A stretch of 64,000 nt of DNA from Clostridia bacterium (GTDB lineage Bacteria > Bacillota > Clostridia > Oscillospirales > Acutalibacteraceae): the NCBI GenBank assembly GCA_017521425.1, contig JAFXCQ010000012.1:62001-126000 (forward strand), in the 5' to 3' direction. This document shows positions 52,017 to 61,065 of the stretch, piece after piece. The position numbers were made by a program, and so were the translations under genes. Under the pieces are notes generated by a model. That model saw nothing but the letters and a program-made list of their open reading frames with translations, was not told where the DNA came from and made no database searches. Numbering within the stretch: position 1 is the stretch's first letter; each line of letters begins with the position of its first letter.

Positions 52017-53114
52017 TTATTTAATCATATTTGCAACTTCATCAGCGAAATTGTCTTCTCTCTTTTCAAGACCTTCACCTTTTACAAGACGAATGAAGCT
52101 TTCAACTTTGATATCAGCACCAGTTGTTTTAGCAACATTTGCAACATAACCAGCAACTGTACCGTCGAAAAGGTCTGAACGAACGAAAGCTTGTTCAAGA
52201 AGGCAGATTTCTTTAATTTGCTTTTTAATACGACCTTCAACTGCACCTGAGAAGATTTTGTTGTTGATGTATTCTTCCTTACCTGCAATAGCAAGTGAAG
52301 CAAGAGTAGCAACAGCTTCTTTTGAAAGGAAGTTAAAGAGGTATTGACTCTTTTTATTTTCTTCATAAGCAGCAACATCTTCTGCACTGAAAAGGTTTTC
52401 TGCAATTGCTTTATCGAAAAGAGCTGTAAGAATTGGCTTTGGAAGTGATTCAGGTTTGTTGAGTGATGAATCAATTGTGATAGATTTCATTTTTGCAAGC
52501 TCATCTGCAGAAATTGAATCCTGACTAAGATATTCTGGGCTCATAGCAGCAATCTGCATAGCGATGTTTTTACCCATTGCAACAAACTCAGCTTTATCAG
52601 TAAGATTTGTTTCAAATTTAACTGCAACACCTACTGAACCACCTGCGTGGATGTATGTTACAACATCACCTTCAATGATTTCAAAACGACGGATTTTAAT
52701 GTTTTCGCCAATAACAAGAATAAGGTCATTAAGGCCTTCTGTAACTGTTCTGTCTGTACCAACAAGGTTGAGGTCAGCAAGTGCTTCAACTGAAGCTGGT
52801 TTGTTAGCAGCAATTGTTTTTGCTACATTAAGACCGAATTCTTGGAATTTTTCGTTTTTACCAACGAAGTCTGTTTCTGAGTTGATTTCAAGAAGAACTG
52901 TAACTTTTGCATCTTCATCTGTGTAAGCAATAACTGCACCTTCTGCTGCAATTCTGCTTGCTTTCTTTTCAGATGCTGCAAGGCCTCTTTCACGAAGAAT
53001 TTCGAAAGCTCTATCCATATCGCCGTCAGCTTCTGTAAGTGCTTTTTTACACTCCATCATACCAACGCCTGTTTTTTCTCTTAATGTTTTAACGTCTTGA
53101 GCTGTAAATGCCAT
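52017..53114 (-). CDS. tsf: Elongation factor Ts
   Basis: EF-Ts is the nucleotide exchange factor for EF-Tu. It has the N-terminal UBA-like KTLREKTGVGMMECKKALTEADGDMDRAFEILRERG and the core SETDFVGKNEKFQEF, followed by YIHAGGSVGVAV. At 365 residues it is longer than E. coli EF-Ts (283), the extra length lying in the second core subdomain, including a duplicated helical stretch. The start at 53114 has AAGGAGG; an ATG at 53141 overlaps it. It follows rpsB across a hairpin. Confidence 0.97.
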   Translation of the reverse strand: MAFTAQDVKTLREKTGVGMMECKKALTEADGDMDRAFEILRERGLAASEKKASRIAAEGAVIAYTDEDAKVTVLLEINSETDFVGKNEKFQEFGLNVAKTIAANKPASVEALADLNLVGTDRTVTEGLNDLILVIGENIKIRRFEIIEGDVVTYIHAGGSVGVAVKFETNLTDKAEFVAMGKNIAMQIAAMSPEYLSQDSISADELAKMKSITIDSSLNKPESLPKPILTALFDKAIAENLFSAEDVAAYEENKKSQYLFNFLSKEAVATLASLAIAGKEEYINNKIFSGAVEGRIKKQIKEICLLEQAFVRSDLFDGTVAGYVANVAKTTGADIKVESFIRLVKGEGLEKREDNFADEVANMIK

Positions 53115-53151
53115 TTTTATTTCCTCCTTAGGTTTTACCATATTTTAAAAC

Positions 53152-53174
53152 AAGGCGGAAAAATTTTCCGCCTT
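53152..53174 (-). terminator. Hairpin between rpsB and tsf
   Basis: AAGGCGGAAAA and TTTTCCGCCTT form an 11-bp near-perfect palindrome with a TTGTTTT tract on the minus strand. It is likely a partial terminator that sets the rpsB:tsf ratio. Confidence 0.65.
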
Positions 53175-53190
53175 ATTTAATATTTTCAAA

Positions 53191-53940
53191 TTATTCAGCG
53201 TCTTCTGCTACTTCTTCAGCAACTTCTTCTGCTGCTTCTGAAGAAGGGATTGTCTGTAAACCTTGACGACCAGCAATAATAGCATCTGCCATAGCACCTG
53301 CAATAAGTTTTACTGCACGGATAGCATCATCGTTACCAGGAATTACATAATCAATTTCATCAGGATCGCAGTTTGTGTCAACGATAGCAACAATCGGAAT
53401 ACCGAGTTTCTTTGCTTCGAGAACTGCAATTCTTTCTTTTCTTGGGTCAACAATGAACATTGCTGCTGGCATTTTCTTCATTTCTGTAATGCCGCCCATG
53501 AATTTTTCGAGTTTTTCTCTTTCGAGGTTGAGCTTAATAACTTCTTTCTTAGGAAGAAGGTCAAAAGTACCGTCTTCAGCCATAGCTTTTAACTGAGCAA
53601 GTCTTTTAATTCTTCTTTGAATTGTGTTGAAGTTTGTAAGCATACCACCAAGCCAACGAGCATTAACGAATGACATACCGCAACGTTCTGCTTCTTCTTT
53701 AACAGAATCCTGTGCCTGTTTCTTTGTACCTACAAAGAGAACCTCGCCACCGTCTTGTGCGATTTGGTTGATGAATGTGTAAGCTTCTTCGAGCTTCTTA
53801 ACAGTCTTCTGAAGGTCGATGATATAAATACCATTTCTTTCTGTGAAGATGTATTGAGCCATTTTTGGATTCCATCTTCTTGTTTGGTGACCGAAATGAA
53901 CACCTGCTTCGAGAAGTTGTTTCATTGATACTACTGACAT
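53191..53940 (-). CDS. rpsB: 30S ribosomal protein S2
   Basis: S2 is a protein of the small-subunit head. It has [22 protein letters not shown] at the N-terminus and [33 protein letters not shown] later, with an acidic C-terminal tail ([15 protein letters not shown]). The start at 53940 has AAGGAGG. It is first gene of rpsB-tsf, behind a consensus-like promoter and a structured leader of about 100 bases. Confidence 0.98.
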   Translation of the reverse strand: MSVVSMKQLLEAGVHFGHQTRRWNPKMAQYIFTERNGIYIIDLQKTVKKLEEAYTFINQIAQDGGEVLFVGTKKQAQDSVKEEAERCGMSFVNARWLGGMLTNFNTIQRRIKRLAQLKAMAEDGTFDLLPKKEVIKLNLEREKLEKFMGGITEMKKMPAAMFIVDPRKERIAVLEAKKLGIPIVAIVDTNCDPDEIDYVIPGNDDAIRAVKLIAGAMADAIIAGRQGLQTIPSSEAAEEVAEEVAEDAE

Positions 53941-54045
53941 ATTATTGTCCTCCTTTTTGTTAAACCGCCGCAAGGTATCAACTTTAAGAACGCCACATCA
54001 TTTGATGCACAAGGCATTCCAAATCTCCCCTGCGTGAGTTTTTGC
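53941..54045 (-). ncRNA. Structured leader of rpsB (candidate r-protein leader)
   Basis: In the minus-strand transcript an outer helix (CGCAGGG at 54034-54028 with CCTTGCG at 53975-53969) encloses GGAATGCC/GGCGTTC (54020-54013 with 53994-53988) and a small CATC/GATG hairpin. Purine-rich unpaired bases lie between helices. This fits an autoregulatory S2 leader, but I cannot match it to a named family by eye. Confidence 0.5.
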
Positions 54046-54051
54046 TATGAA

Positions 54052-54080
54052 AGTATAGCACTACTTTCCTTAAAAATCAA
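54052..54080 (-). promoter_or_regulatory. Promoter of rpsB-tsf
   Basis: On the minus strand TTGATT (54080-54075), 17 bases, TATACT (54057-54052). Confidence 0.7.
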
Positions 54081-54099
54081 GAGTTTTTTTACATTTTCT

Positions 54100-54345
54100 T
54101 CAAAAATCTTTATAAAAATCAAATTTGTATTTTTTACATTTAAGACTTTTAGCGATTTTTTCCATTCTCAACTCTTTTGCATAAGAATTTATAAACATAG
54201 TGCCGTTTGATTTTAAAGTAATTACAGAGAATTCTTTTACTCCTTCTGGCAACTCGCGTAAAGGTAATTTAATGAAATTTTTCTCTTTGTCGTCTAATCT
54301 GCAAAGAGCATAATCACCTTCAAAACGTTCTATAAAAATATCCAT
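54100..54345 (-). CDS. DUF3006 family protein
   Basis: This 81-residue soluble protein opens with IERFEGDYALCRLDDKE and continues PLRELPEGVKEFSVITL, the DUF3006 pattern, with a basic C-terminus. The function is unknown. DUF3006 proteins often sit beside secreted metallo-hydrolases; here it is the last gene of the tepA-uppP-ftsK run, two bases after ftsK. Confidence 0.8.
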   Translation of the reverse strand: MDIFIERFEGDYALCRLDDKEKNFIKLPLRELPEGVKEFSVITLKSNGTMFINSYAKELRMEKIAKSLKCKKYKFDFYKDF

Positions 54346-54347
54346 AA

Positions 54348-57176
54348 TTACTCCTCATCCTGATAAGAGCTTACTGCACTACCAAAATAGTTACTGTCAC
54401 CAATTACAGAAGATTCGTCGTTTCCTGATTCTTCTGGGTCATTATATTCAAACACAGGTGCAGTGACTTTAGGTGCAGTTACCTCTTCAATAGTAAGTTG
54501 TTTTGGTGTGACAGTGCTTGAACGAGCCTGCATTTCGTACCATTGCTCTTTTGTAATTAAAACCTTTCTTGGTTTACTGCCTTCGTAAGGGCCTACAATA
54601 CCTTTTTCGGAAAGCTCATCTATAATTCTTGCCGCACGGGCATAACCTAACTTCAACTTTCTCTGAAGAAGTGTTGTTGAAGCCATACCCTGCTCAATAA
54701 CAACCTCAATAGCTTTCGGTATCATTTCGTCGCCATCTTCACCCTGACCAGTTGAATCAATTGAAATATCTGCACTTTTCTTTTTATCATCTTTTGCAGC
54801 ATTTCTTTCAATTTCCTGAATAACTTCATCATCGTACTTAACTTCGCCCTGAGAGGTCACGTGATTTATGACTCTTTCAATTTCTTCATCAGAAAGATAT
54901 GAGCCCTGAACTCTGACAGGTTTAGAAAGGCCGACAGGACAATAAAGCATATCGCCATTACCTAAAAGCTTTTCGGCACCTTGTGTATCAATAATTGTTC
55001 TTGAGTCAATCTGTGATTTAACTGCAAAAGCAATACGGCTTGGAATATTTGCTTTAATAAGACCTGTAATAACATCAACAGATGGTCTTTGTGTAGCAAC
55101 AATCAAGTGCATACCTGCTGCTCTCGCCTTTTGAGCAAGACGACATATTGAGTCTTCAACTTCATTTGATGCAGCCATCATCAAGTCGGACAACTCATCT
55201 ATAATTATAACAATCTGTGGCATTTTAGGAAGATTTTCAGAAACTGCATAAGTATTATAGCCCTCAAGATTTCTGACACCTTTTTCTGCAAATAATGCAT
55301 AACGTTTGTCCATTTCAGCAACAGCCCAGGAAAGTGCACCAGCAGCCTTTCTTGGATTAGAAACAACTGGGACTAAAAGATGTGGTATAGAGCGATAAAC
55401 TGTAAACTCAACCTTTTTAGGGTCAATCATGATAAGCTTAACTTCATCTGGTGTAGCATTATAAAGCAAGCTGACAATCATCGCATTAAGACAAACTGAT
55501 TTACCTGAACCTGTTGTACCCGCAACAAGCAAGTGAGGCATTTTTGCTAAATCTGCACAAGTTGGTGTGCCCTGAATATCTCTACCCAAAGCAACAGTAA
55601 GCTTTGATTTTGCATTTTTATATTGCTGACTGTCAACAATTTCTCTTAAAGAAACCATTGTTTTTTCTGAATTTGGAACCTCAATACCAACTGCATTTTT
55701 ATTTGGAATTGGCGCTTCAATACGCACACCAGATGCAGCAAGATTCATTGCAATATCGTCTGCAAGTGCAGTAATTTTACTGATTTTAACACCAGGATTT
55801 GGTTGAAGCTCAAAACGAGTAACAGATGGACTCTTACAAATATCAACAATCTTGGTTCCAACACCAAAAGAATTAAGAGTTTCAACAATTCTGTTTGCTT
55901 TATCCTGCATATCTCTTGTATCGTCAAAACCTGACTTATTCTTTGGTAAATCAAGACAATCAATTGGTGGTAATTCGTATTTAATTTCGAGCTGTTTGAC
56001 CTCTGGCGCTACAAATTCATCATCATCGTCAGCTTCATCAATATCCTCTGTAGCATCAGGAAGATCAGAAGTATTTACAGGTGGTTCTTTTATAATTTCA
56101 TCTTCTACAGGTGCAAAATTAAAGTTACCTGAAGCTTCTGTTTTTGAATTCAAATCATTTACAGCTTTTTCTAAAATAGCATCAGCCTTAATAGCACCTT
56201 CTTCACTTACTGTAACATCTTCGTGAGAATAATCATCATTATAGTCATCAAGAAGTTGTATTCTCTGTGGTTTCACATCATCAAAATCACTCATATTAAG
56301 CGAATTGTTATTTAATTCAGCAACAGTTTTATATGAGGAAGTTTCAAAAACAGTATCAATTCCCATATCTGGTACACTTTCGGTATCACTTAATGGAATA
56401 TCAATTCTTGACCTTCTTCTGACAGGCTCTTCTTGTTCTCTCGCCGCTCTGCGTTTCTCTGCATTTTTCGCTCTTATTTCGTGAACATCTTGTGAAACTG
56501 TTTCATAAGTTTCTTTCATACCGTCGATTTTTTCTTCGGCATAATCACTCACAACTTCAACAGGAGTTTTTAAAGAACGAACCAATTTGAGAAGTGAAGT
56601 ACCCGAGAAAATCATAACAAGCGAGAAAATCAAAAGAAAAGTTATAATGCCGGCAGCAAGTTTATTACCAGCAGTTAAAAGAAGTGGCAAACCACCAAAC
56701 ACCGCACCATAAACACCTGTACCAAAACGCGGACCATTACCATCAGCATTCTTAAAAATATTAAAATTTTCTGTTATCTGTTCACCATAAGTGAGTTGCT
56801 CTCCACAAGAAATAATATGTATAAATGCCATAACAAGAGTGTAAATTACAACACCTTCAACAACACGATATTTATACTTTCTTGAATCTCTTCCAATTGC
56901 CGCAATAACACTTACAAAAATCAAAAAGAAAGGAACTATAAATGCAGTAAAACCAAACACACCAAAAAAGAAGTTTCTTAAATAACCCCAAGGACCACCT
57001 GCATCTATAAATACTACCGCAGCCATAAAGATTGCGAATATAAAAACACCTAACAAAACACCTTGTTTTTTTGATGAATCTGCAACATTAGTATTTTTAT
57101 TATTTTTGGTGTTTTTACCTTTTGTATTTGCTTTGCCTTTAGCCGGTGCTTTACCCGACTTTTTTTGTGTTGCCAA
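54348..57176 (-). CDS. ftsK: DNA translocase FtsK/SpoIIIE
   Basis: This hexameric motor pumps DNA through the division or sporulation septum. There are four or five membrane segments (about 40-200), a linker, then the RecA-like motor with Walker A GTTGSGKSVC and Walker B IVIIIDELSDLM, and a C-terminal gamma domain (LKLGYARAARIIDELSEKGIVGP) that reads orienting DNA sequences. At 942 residues it is longer than Bacillus SpoIIIE (787) because of a longer acidic linker. It starts at a TTG. Its upstream neighbour tepA matches the Bacillus tepA-spoIIIE order. Confidence 0.95.
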   Translation of the reverse strand: MATQKKSGKAPAKGKANTKGKNTKNNKNTNVADSSKKQGVLLGVFIFAIFMAAVVFIDAGGPWGYLRNFFFGVFGFTAFIVPFFLIFVSVIAAIGRDSRKYKYRVVEGVVIYTLVMAFIHIISCGEQLTYGEQITENFNIFKNADGNGPRFGTGVYGAVFGGLPLLLTAGNKLAAGIITFLLIFSLVMIFSGTSLLKLVRSLKTPVEVVSDYAEEKIDGMKETYETVSQDVHEIRAKNAEKRRAAREQEEPVRRRSRIDIPLSDTESVPDMGIDTVFETSSYKTVAELNNNSLNMSDFDDVKPQRIQLLDDYNDDYSHEDVTVSEEGAIKADAILEKAVNDLNSKTEASGNFNFAPVEDEIIKEPPVNTSDLPDATEDIDEADDDDEFVAPEVKQLEIKYELPPIDCLDLPKNKSGFDDTRDMQDKANRIVETLNSFGVGTKIVDICKSPSVTRFELQPNPGVKISKITALADDIAMNLAASGVRIEAPIPNKNAVGIEVPNSEKTMVSLREIVDSQQYKNAKSKLTVALGRDIQGTPTCADLAKMPHLLVAGTTGSGKSVCLNAMIVSLLYNATPDEVKLIMIDPKKVEFTVYRSIPHLLVPVVSNPRKAAGALSWAVAEMDKRYALFAEKGVRNLEGYNTYAVSENLPKMPQIVIIIDELSDLMMAASNEVEDSICRLAQKARAAGMHLIVATQRPSVDVITGLIKANIPSRIAFAVKSQIDSRTIIDTQGAEKLLGNGDMLYCPVGLSKPVRVQGSYLSDEEIERVINHVTSQGEVKYDDEVIQEIERNAAKDDKKKSADISIDSTGQGEDGDEMIPKAIEVVIEQGMASTTLLQRKLKLGYARAARIIDELSEKGIVGPYEGSKPRKVLITKEQWYEMQARSSTVTPKQLTIEEVTAPKVTAPVFEYNDPEESGNDESSVIGDSNYFGSAVSSYQDEE

Positions 57177-57180
57177 TTTT

Positions 57181-58068
57181 TTACACCCCTTTATTCATTA
57201 AAGTTTCAACTATGCCAATAATTGCAGTTATGACACCGAGTGAAACACAGTAATATCCAAAATATTTAAACTTATTTTTTTTCAAAAGAAACCTTAAAAG
57301 ACCAATTGATAAAACTCCTACAACTGCTGATGTAACCACACCAACAACCAATGGTAATACAGGTATAAATGTTGGTGTTTTCATTGCATCAATAAATTCA
57401 ATTAAGCCTGCTGCAAAAATTGTAGGAATACTTAAAATAAATGAATACATAATCATATTTTTTTTGCTTACACCACATATTAAGCCTGTAGAAATTGTTG
57501 TTCCTGAACGCGATATTCCGGGAAAGCAAGCTGCTATAACCTGAGCTATGCCTATTAAAAGAGCTGATAAAGGGCCAACATTTTTCTTTTTCTTATGATA
57601 TTTATCAAGCAATACTCCAAGTAGAAGAATAACTCCTGTAATAATAAAACAGATGCCTTCAATTAAAATACTGTCATCTTTAGAAAAAGACTCAACCGTC
57701 TCAAGAATGTTACTACCACTTTTTGTCGGTAAAAATAAAAAAAATAGAGGTACACAAGAAATAATGAACATAAAAAGCATTCTTCTTGTTTTTGATATCT
57801 CTTTACTGTTTAATGTGAATCGTTTTTTAGAAATATCTTTAATGCATAGTGTAAACTCAATAAACAATTCATAAATAGTCTTATAAAAAAATACGAGAAT
57901 TGCTACGAGAGAGCCAATATGTAACATCGAGGAATACAACCCCGAAATTTCTGTATCAATACCAAAAAAATGGCTAAAAAGAGAGAGGTGGCCACTACTC
58001 GAAACCGGTAAAAATTCAGTAATACCCTGAATAACACCCATAATAAATGCTTTTAAAATATCCACCAT
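57181..58068 (-). CDS. uppP: Undecaprenyl-diphosphatase UppP (BacA)
   Basis: This integral membrane phosphatase recycles the undecaprenyl carrier of cell-wall synthesis and confers low-level bacitracin tolerance. It has the two conserved sites GITEFLPVSSSGHLSL near the N-terminus and FPGISRSGTTIS, with about eight membrane segments in 295 residues. It lies between tepA and ftsK with gaps of 12 and 4 bases. Confidence 0.96.
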   Translation of the reverse strand: MVDILKAFIMGVIQGITEFLPVSSSGHLSLFSHFFGIDTEISGLYSSMLHIGSLVAILVFFYKTIYELFIEFTLCIKDISKKRFTLNSKEISKTRRMLFMFIISCVPLFFLFLPTKSGSNILETVESFSKDDSILIEGICFIITGVILLLGVLLDKYHKKKKNVGPLSALLIGIAQVIAACFPGISRSGTTISTGLICGVSKKNMIMYSFILSIPTIFAAGLIEFIDAMKTPTFIPVLPLVVGVVTSAVVGVLSIGLLRFLLKKNKFKYFGYYCVSLGVITAIIGIVETLMNKGV

Positions 58069-58080
58069 ATCACCTCTTCA

Positions 58081-58848
58081 TTAAAACTTAAACTCTTGTT
58101 CTTTTAATAATTCTTGCTGGTTAGTCATATCATACAAGCATTTTAGTGCATCAGAAAGATTCCCGACACAGTCTATAAGCCCTTCTTTTACAGCATCTTC
58201 ACCTAATAATACAGTTCCAAAATCCGAAATCAATTCATCGCTGTTAAGCATAAGCTGTCTGAATCTGTCAGATTGTATCTTTGAATTTCTTACAATAAAC
58301 CCTACGACGCGTTCTTCCATCTTTTTGAGATATGACATTGTTTGCGGAACACCTAAAACAAGCCCATTCATTCTCACAGGATGAACCGTCATAGATGCTG
58401 AAGGAACAATAAAGGATTTTTTAGTACTGACTGCTAACGGAATACCAATAGAATGCCCACCACCCAAAACAATTGAAACAGTTGGTTTTGACATTCCTGA
58501 AATAAGCTCAGCAATAGCAAGTCCAGCTTCAATATCGCCACCAATTGTATTTAAAATAAGCAATAAACCTGAAACCTCTTTATTTTCCTCTATTGCAACA
58601 ATCCTTGGAATTATATGCTCATATTTTGTTGTTTTTGTTGTATTCGGCAAAGTGTAATGACCTTCAACCTGACCAATTATAGTCAGACAATGAATATACT
58701 TACCATTAACATTTATTGTAACACTTCCGTCACCCTCATCTTCAGTTGCATCTTTTTGAAGTTCTTCATCAATTGATTCTGAATTATCTTCTGAAGGATT
58801 TGGTGCGGTAAAAGAACAAAGTGGATTTTCATTATTTTCATAAAACAC
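58081..58848 (-). CDS. tepA: ClpP-like protease TepA
   Basis: This ClpP/crotonase-fold serine protease homologue has 255 residues. The core LLLILNTIGGDIEAGLAIAE precedes the nucleophile region LGGGHSIGIPLAVS (Ser) and SASMTVHPVRMNGLVLG (His). An acidic N-terminal extension of about 45 residues has no signal peptide. In Bacillus tepA (ymfB) precedes spoIIIE and has been linked to protein export and spore-protein turnover. It is first gene of its run. Confidence 0.85.
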   Translation of the reverse strand: MFYENNENPLCSFTAPNPSEDNSESIDEELQKDATEDEGDGSVTINVNGKYIHCLTIIGQVEGHYTLPNTTKTTKYEHIIPRIVAIEENKEVSGLLLILNTIGGDIEAGLAIAELISGMSKPTVSIVLGGGHSIGIPLAVSTKKSFIVPSASMTVHPVRMNGLVLGVPQTMSYLKKMEERVVGFIVRNSKIQSDRFRQLMLNSDELISDFGTVLLGEDAVKEGLIDCVGNLSDALKCLYDMTNQQELLKEQEFKF

Positions 58849-58900
58849 AATATATCACCAAATGTATTGTATCCCAAAAATACGAAAATAACCAAATTAC

Positions 58901-58930
58901 ATAATAACACATTTTTTTGAAAAGTGCAAT
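58901..58930 (-). promoter_or_regulatory. Promoter of tepA-uppP-ftsK
   Basis: On the minus strand TTGCAC (58930-58925), 18 bases, TATTAT (58906-58901). Confidence 0.5.
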
Positions 58931-59053
58931 ATTTGAAACTTTAAAAACACAATATTTTGTAGTGATTTTTTAATAATATTATGTATTGTATATATTATAT
59001 AAAAATTAAAAAAATTTAATTAAAATTTATACCATAATACTACACTCTTTTCA

Positions 59054-59082
59054 TTGACAAAAAGCATCAAAAATTATACAAT
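59054..59082 (+). promoter_or_regulatory. Promoter of aconitase-icd-rex
   Basis: TTGACA (59054-59059), 17 bases, TACAAT (59077-59082). The predicted transcription start is about 59089. Confidence 0.75.
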
Positions 59083-59087
59083 AGACT

Positions 59088-59106
59088 TTGTTAAAAAATT
59101 AAACAA
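59088..59106 (+). promoter_or_regulatory. Rex-like operator at the transcription start
   Basis: TTGTTAA (59088-59094), AAAA, then TTAAACAA (59099-59106) resembles the clostridial Rex box TTGTTAA-N4-TTAACAA with one extra A. It covers the predicted start site of an operon that itself encodes Rex, the place where a repressor would act. Confidence 0.45.
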
Positions 59107-59125
59107 GTTCACAGGAGGAATAACA

Positions 59126-61063
59126 ATGGGTCTTACATTATGTGAAAAGATTATTAAAAGTCACCTTGTTGATGGTGAGTATAAGAAAGGCAATGAAGTT
59201 GGTATAAGAATTGACCAGACCCTTACTCAGGACGCAACAGGTACAATGGCTTATCTTGAACTTGAAGCAATGGATATCGATAAAGTTAAAACCGAACTTT
59301 CAGTTGCTTATATCGACCACAATACTCTTCAGACAGGTTTTGAGAATGCTGACGACCACAAATTCATTCAGAGTGTTTGTAAAAAACGTGGTGTTCGTTA
59401 CTCTCGTCCAGGTAACGGTATTTGTCACCAGGTACATTTAGAAAGATTTGGTATCCCTGGTAAAACACTTATCGGTTCTGACAGCCACACACCTACAGGT
59501 GGCGGTTTAGGTATGCTCGCAATGGGTGCCGGCGGTCTTGATGTTGCAGTTGCTATGGGTGGCGGTGCTTACTATATCACAGTTCCAGAAGTTATTAAAG
59601 TTAATCTTACAGGCAAGCTTTCACCTTATGTTGCCGCAAAAGATATTATTCTTGAAGTTTTAAGAATACTTTCCGTTAAAGGTGGCGTTGGTAAAGTTGT
59701 TGAATATGGTGGTGAAGGTGTAAAAACACTTTCTGTTCCTGAAAGAGCAACTATTACAAATATGGGTGCTGAGCTTGGTGCCACAACTTCAATCTTCCCT
59801 TCAGATGAAATCACTTATGAATTTATGAAAGCACAAAGCAGAGAACAGGACTGGGTAGAACTTCTTCCTGATTCAGATGCTGAATACGACAGAGTAATTG
59901 ATATTGATTTGTCAACACTCAAACCACTCGCTGCTATGCCACATATGCCTGACAATGTTAAAGCAATTTCAGAAATCGGCAAAATCAAAGTAGACCAGGT
60001 ACTTATTGGCTCTTGCACAAACTCATCACTTTTAGATATGATGAAGGTTGCAAAAATTCTTAAAGGTAAAAAAGTTAATCCAAATATCAGTCTTGGTATT
60101 GCTCCTGGTTCTAAACAAGTTCTTAATATGTTAGCACTTAATGGCGCTTTGGCAGATATGATTGATGCTGGTGCACGTATTCTTGAAAGTGCTTGTGGTC
60201 CTTGTATCGGTATGGGTCAATCTCCTTGCTCATCTGGTGTTTCTTTAAGAACCTTCAACAGAAACTTTGAAGGCAGAAGCGGTACAGCTGATGGTAAGGT
60301 ATATCTTGTAAGCCCTGAAACTGCTGCAGCTTCAGCAATTACAGGTGTACTCACAGACCCAACAGAACTCACAGATGATATTTCTGTAACTCTTCCAAAG
60401 ACATTTATTATAAATGACAATATGATTGAATTACCTGCTGACTCAAAAGCAGAAGCTGATGCTGTTGAAGTTTACTATGGTCCAAATATTAAACCATTCC
60501 CCAAAACTTCTCCTCTTACTGATTCAATATCTGCTACTGCAGTTCTTAAGGTTGGGGACAACATTACAACTGACCACATTATGCCTGCAGGTGCAAAAAT
60601 TCTTCCTTACCGTTCAAACATCCCTTACCTCTCTCAATTCTGCTTCCGTCAATGCGATGAAAACTTTGCAGAAAACTGCAAAAAAGCAGAAAACTGTGTT
60701 GTTATTGGTGGTGCAAACTATGGTCAGGGTTCATCAAGAGAACACGCTGCTTTAGTTCCTCTTTATTTAGGTGTAAAAGCAGTTATTACAAAATCTTTTG
60801 CTCGTATTCACAAAGCAAATCTTGTTAATGCTGGTATTATTCCACTTAATTTCAAGGATGCTTCAGATTACGATAAAATAAATGTAAACGATGAACTCGA
60901 GCTTCCAGCAATTAAAGCTGAGCTTACTGAAAATAAAGATATAACACTTATCAATAAAACTAAGAATGAAGAATACAAGCTTATTTGCGATGTTTCAGAA
61001 AGACAAAAAGACATCCTTGCAGCTGGTAGCCTTCTCGATTTCACAAAAAAGGAGAACAACTAA
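59126..61063 (+). CDS. acn: Aconitate hydratase
   Basis: Aconitase interconverts citrate and isocitrate. The [4Fe-4S] cysteines are in LIGSCTNSSLLDM and ESACGPCIGMGQSPCSSG, substrate residues in IGSDSHTPTGGGLGML, and the swivel domain has GGANYGQGSSREHAAL. At 645 residues it is the shorter mitochondrial-like class. The start is the ATG at 59126 with AGGAGG; a reading frame from the TTG at 59054 would begin on the promoter's -35. It is the first gene of an oxidative citrate-branch unit. Confidence 0.95.
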   Translation: MGLTLCEKIIKSHLVDGEYKKGNEVGIRIDQTLTQDATGTMAYLELEAMDIDKVKTELSVAYIDHNTLQTGFENADDHKFIQSVCKKRGVRYSRPGNGICHQVHLERFGIPGKTLIGSDSHTPTGGGLGMLAMGAGGLDVAVAMGGGAYYITVPEVIKVNLTGKLSPYVAAKDIILEVLRILSVKGGVGKVVEYGGEGVKTLSVPERATITNMGAELGATTSIFPSDEITYEFMKAQSREQDWVELLPDSDAEYDRVIDIDLSTLKPLAAMPHMPDNVKAISEIGKIKVDQVLIGSCTNSSLLDMMKVAKILKGKKVNPNISLGIAPGSKQVLNMLALNGALADMIDAGARILESACGPCIGMGQSPCSSGVSLRTFNRNFEGRSGTADGKVYLVSPETAAASAITGVLTDPTELTDDISVTLPKTFIINDNMIELPADSKAEADAVEVYYGPNIKPFPKTSPLTDSISATAVLKVGDNITTDHIMPAGAKILPYRSNIPYLSQFCFRQCDENFAENCKKAENCVVIGGANYGQGSSREHAALVPLYLGVKAVITKSFARIHKANLVNAGIIPLNFKDASDYDKINVNDELELPAIKAELTENKDITLINKTKNEEYKLICDVSERQKDILAAGSLLDFTKKENN

Positions 61064-61065
61064 TT

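Noticed and set aside
59054-59125. N-terminal extension of aconitase from a TTG
   Set aside because: That TTG is the first triplet of the promoter -35, and the ATG at 59126 has AGGAGG and the family N-terminus.
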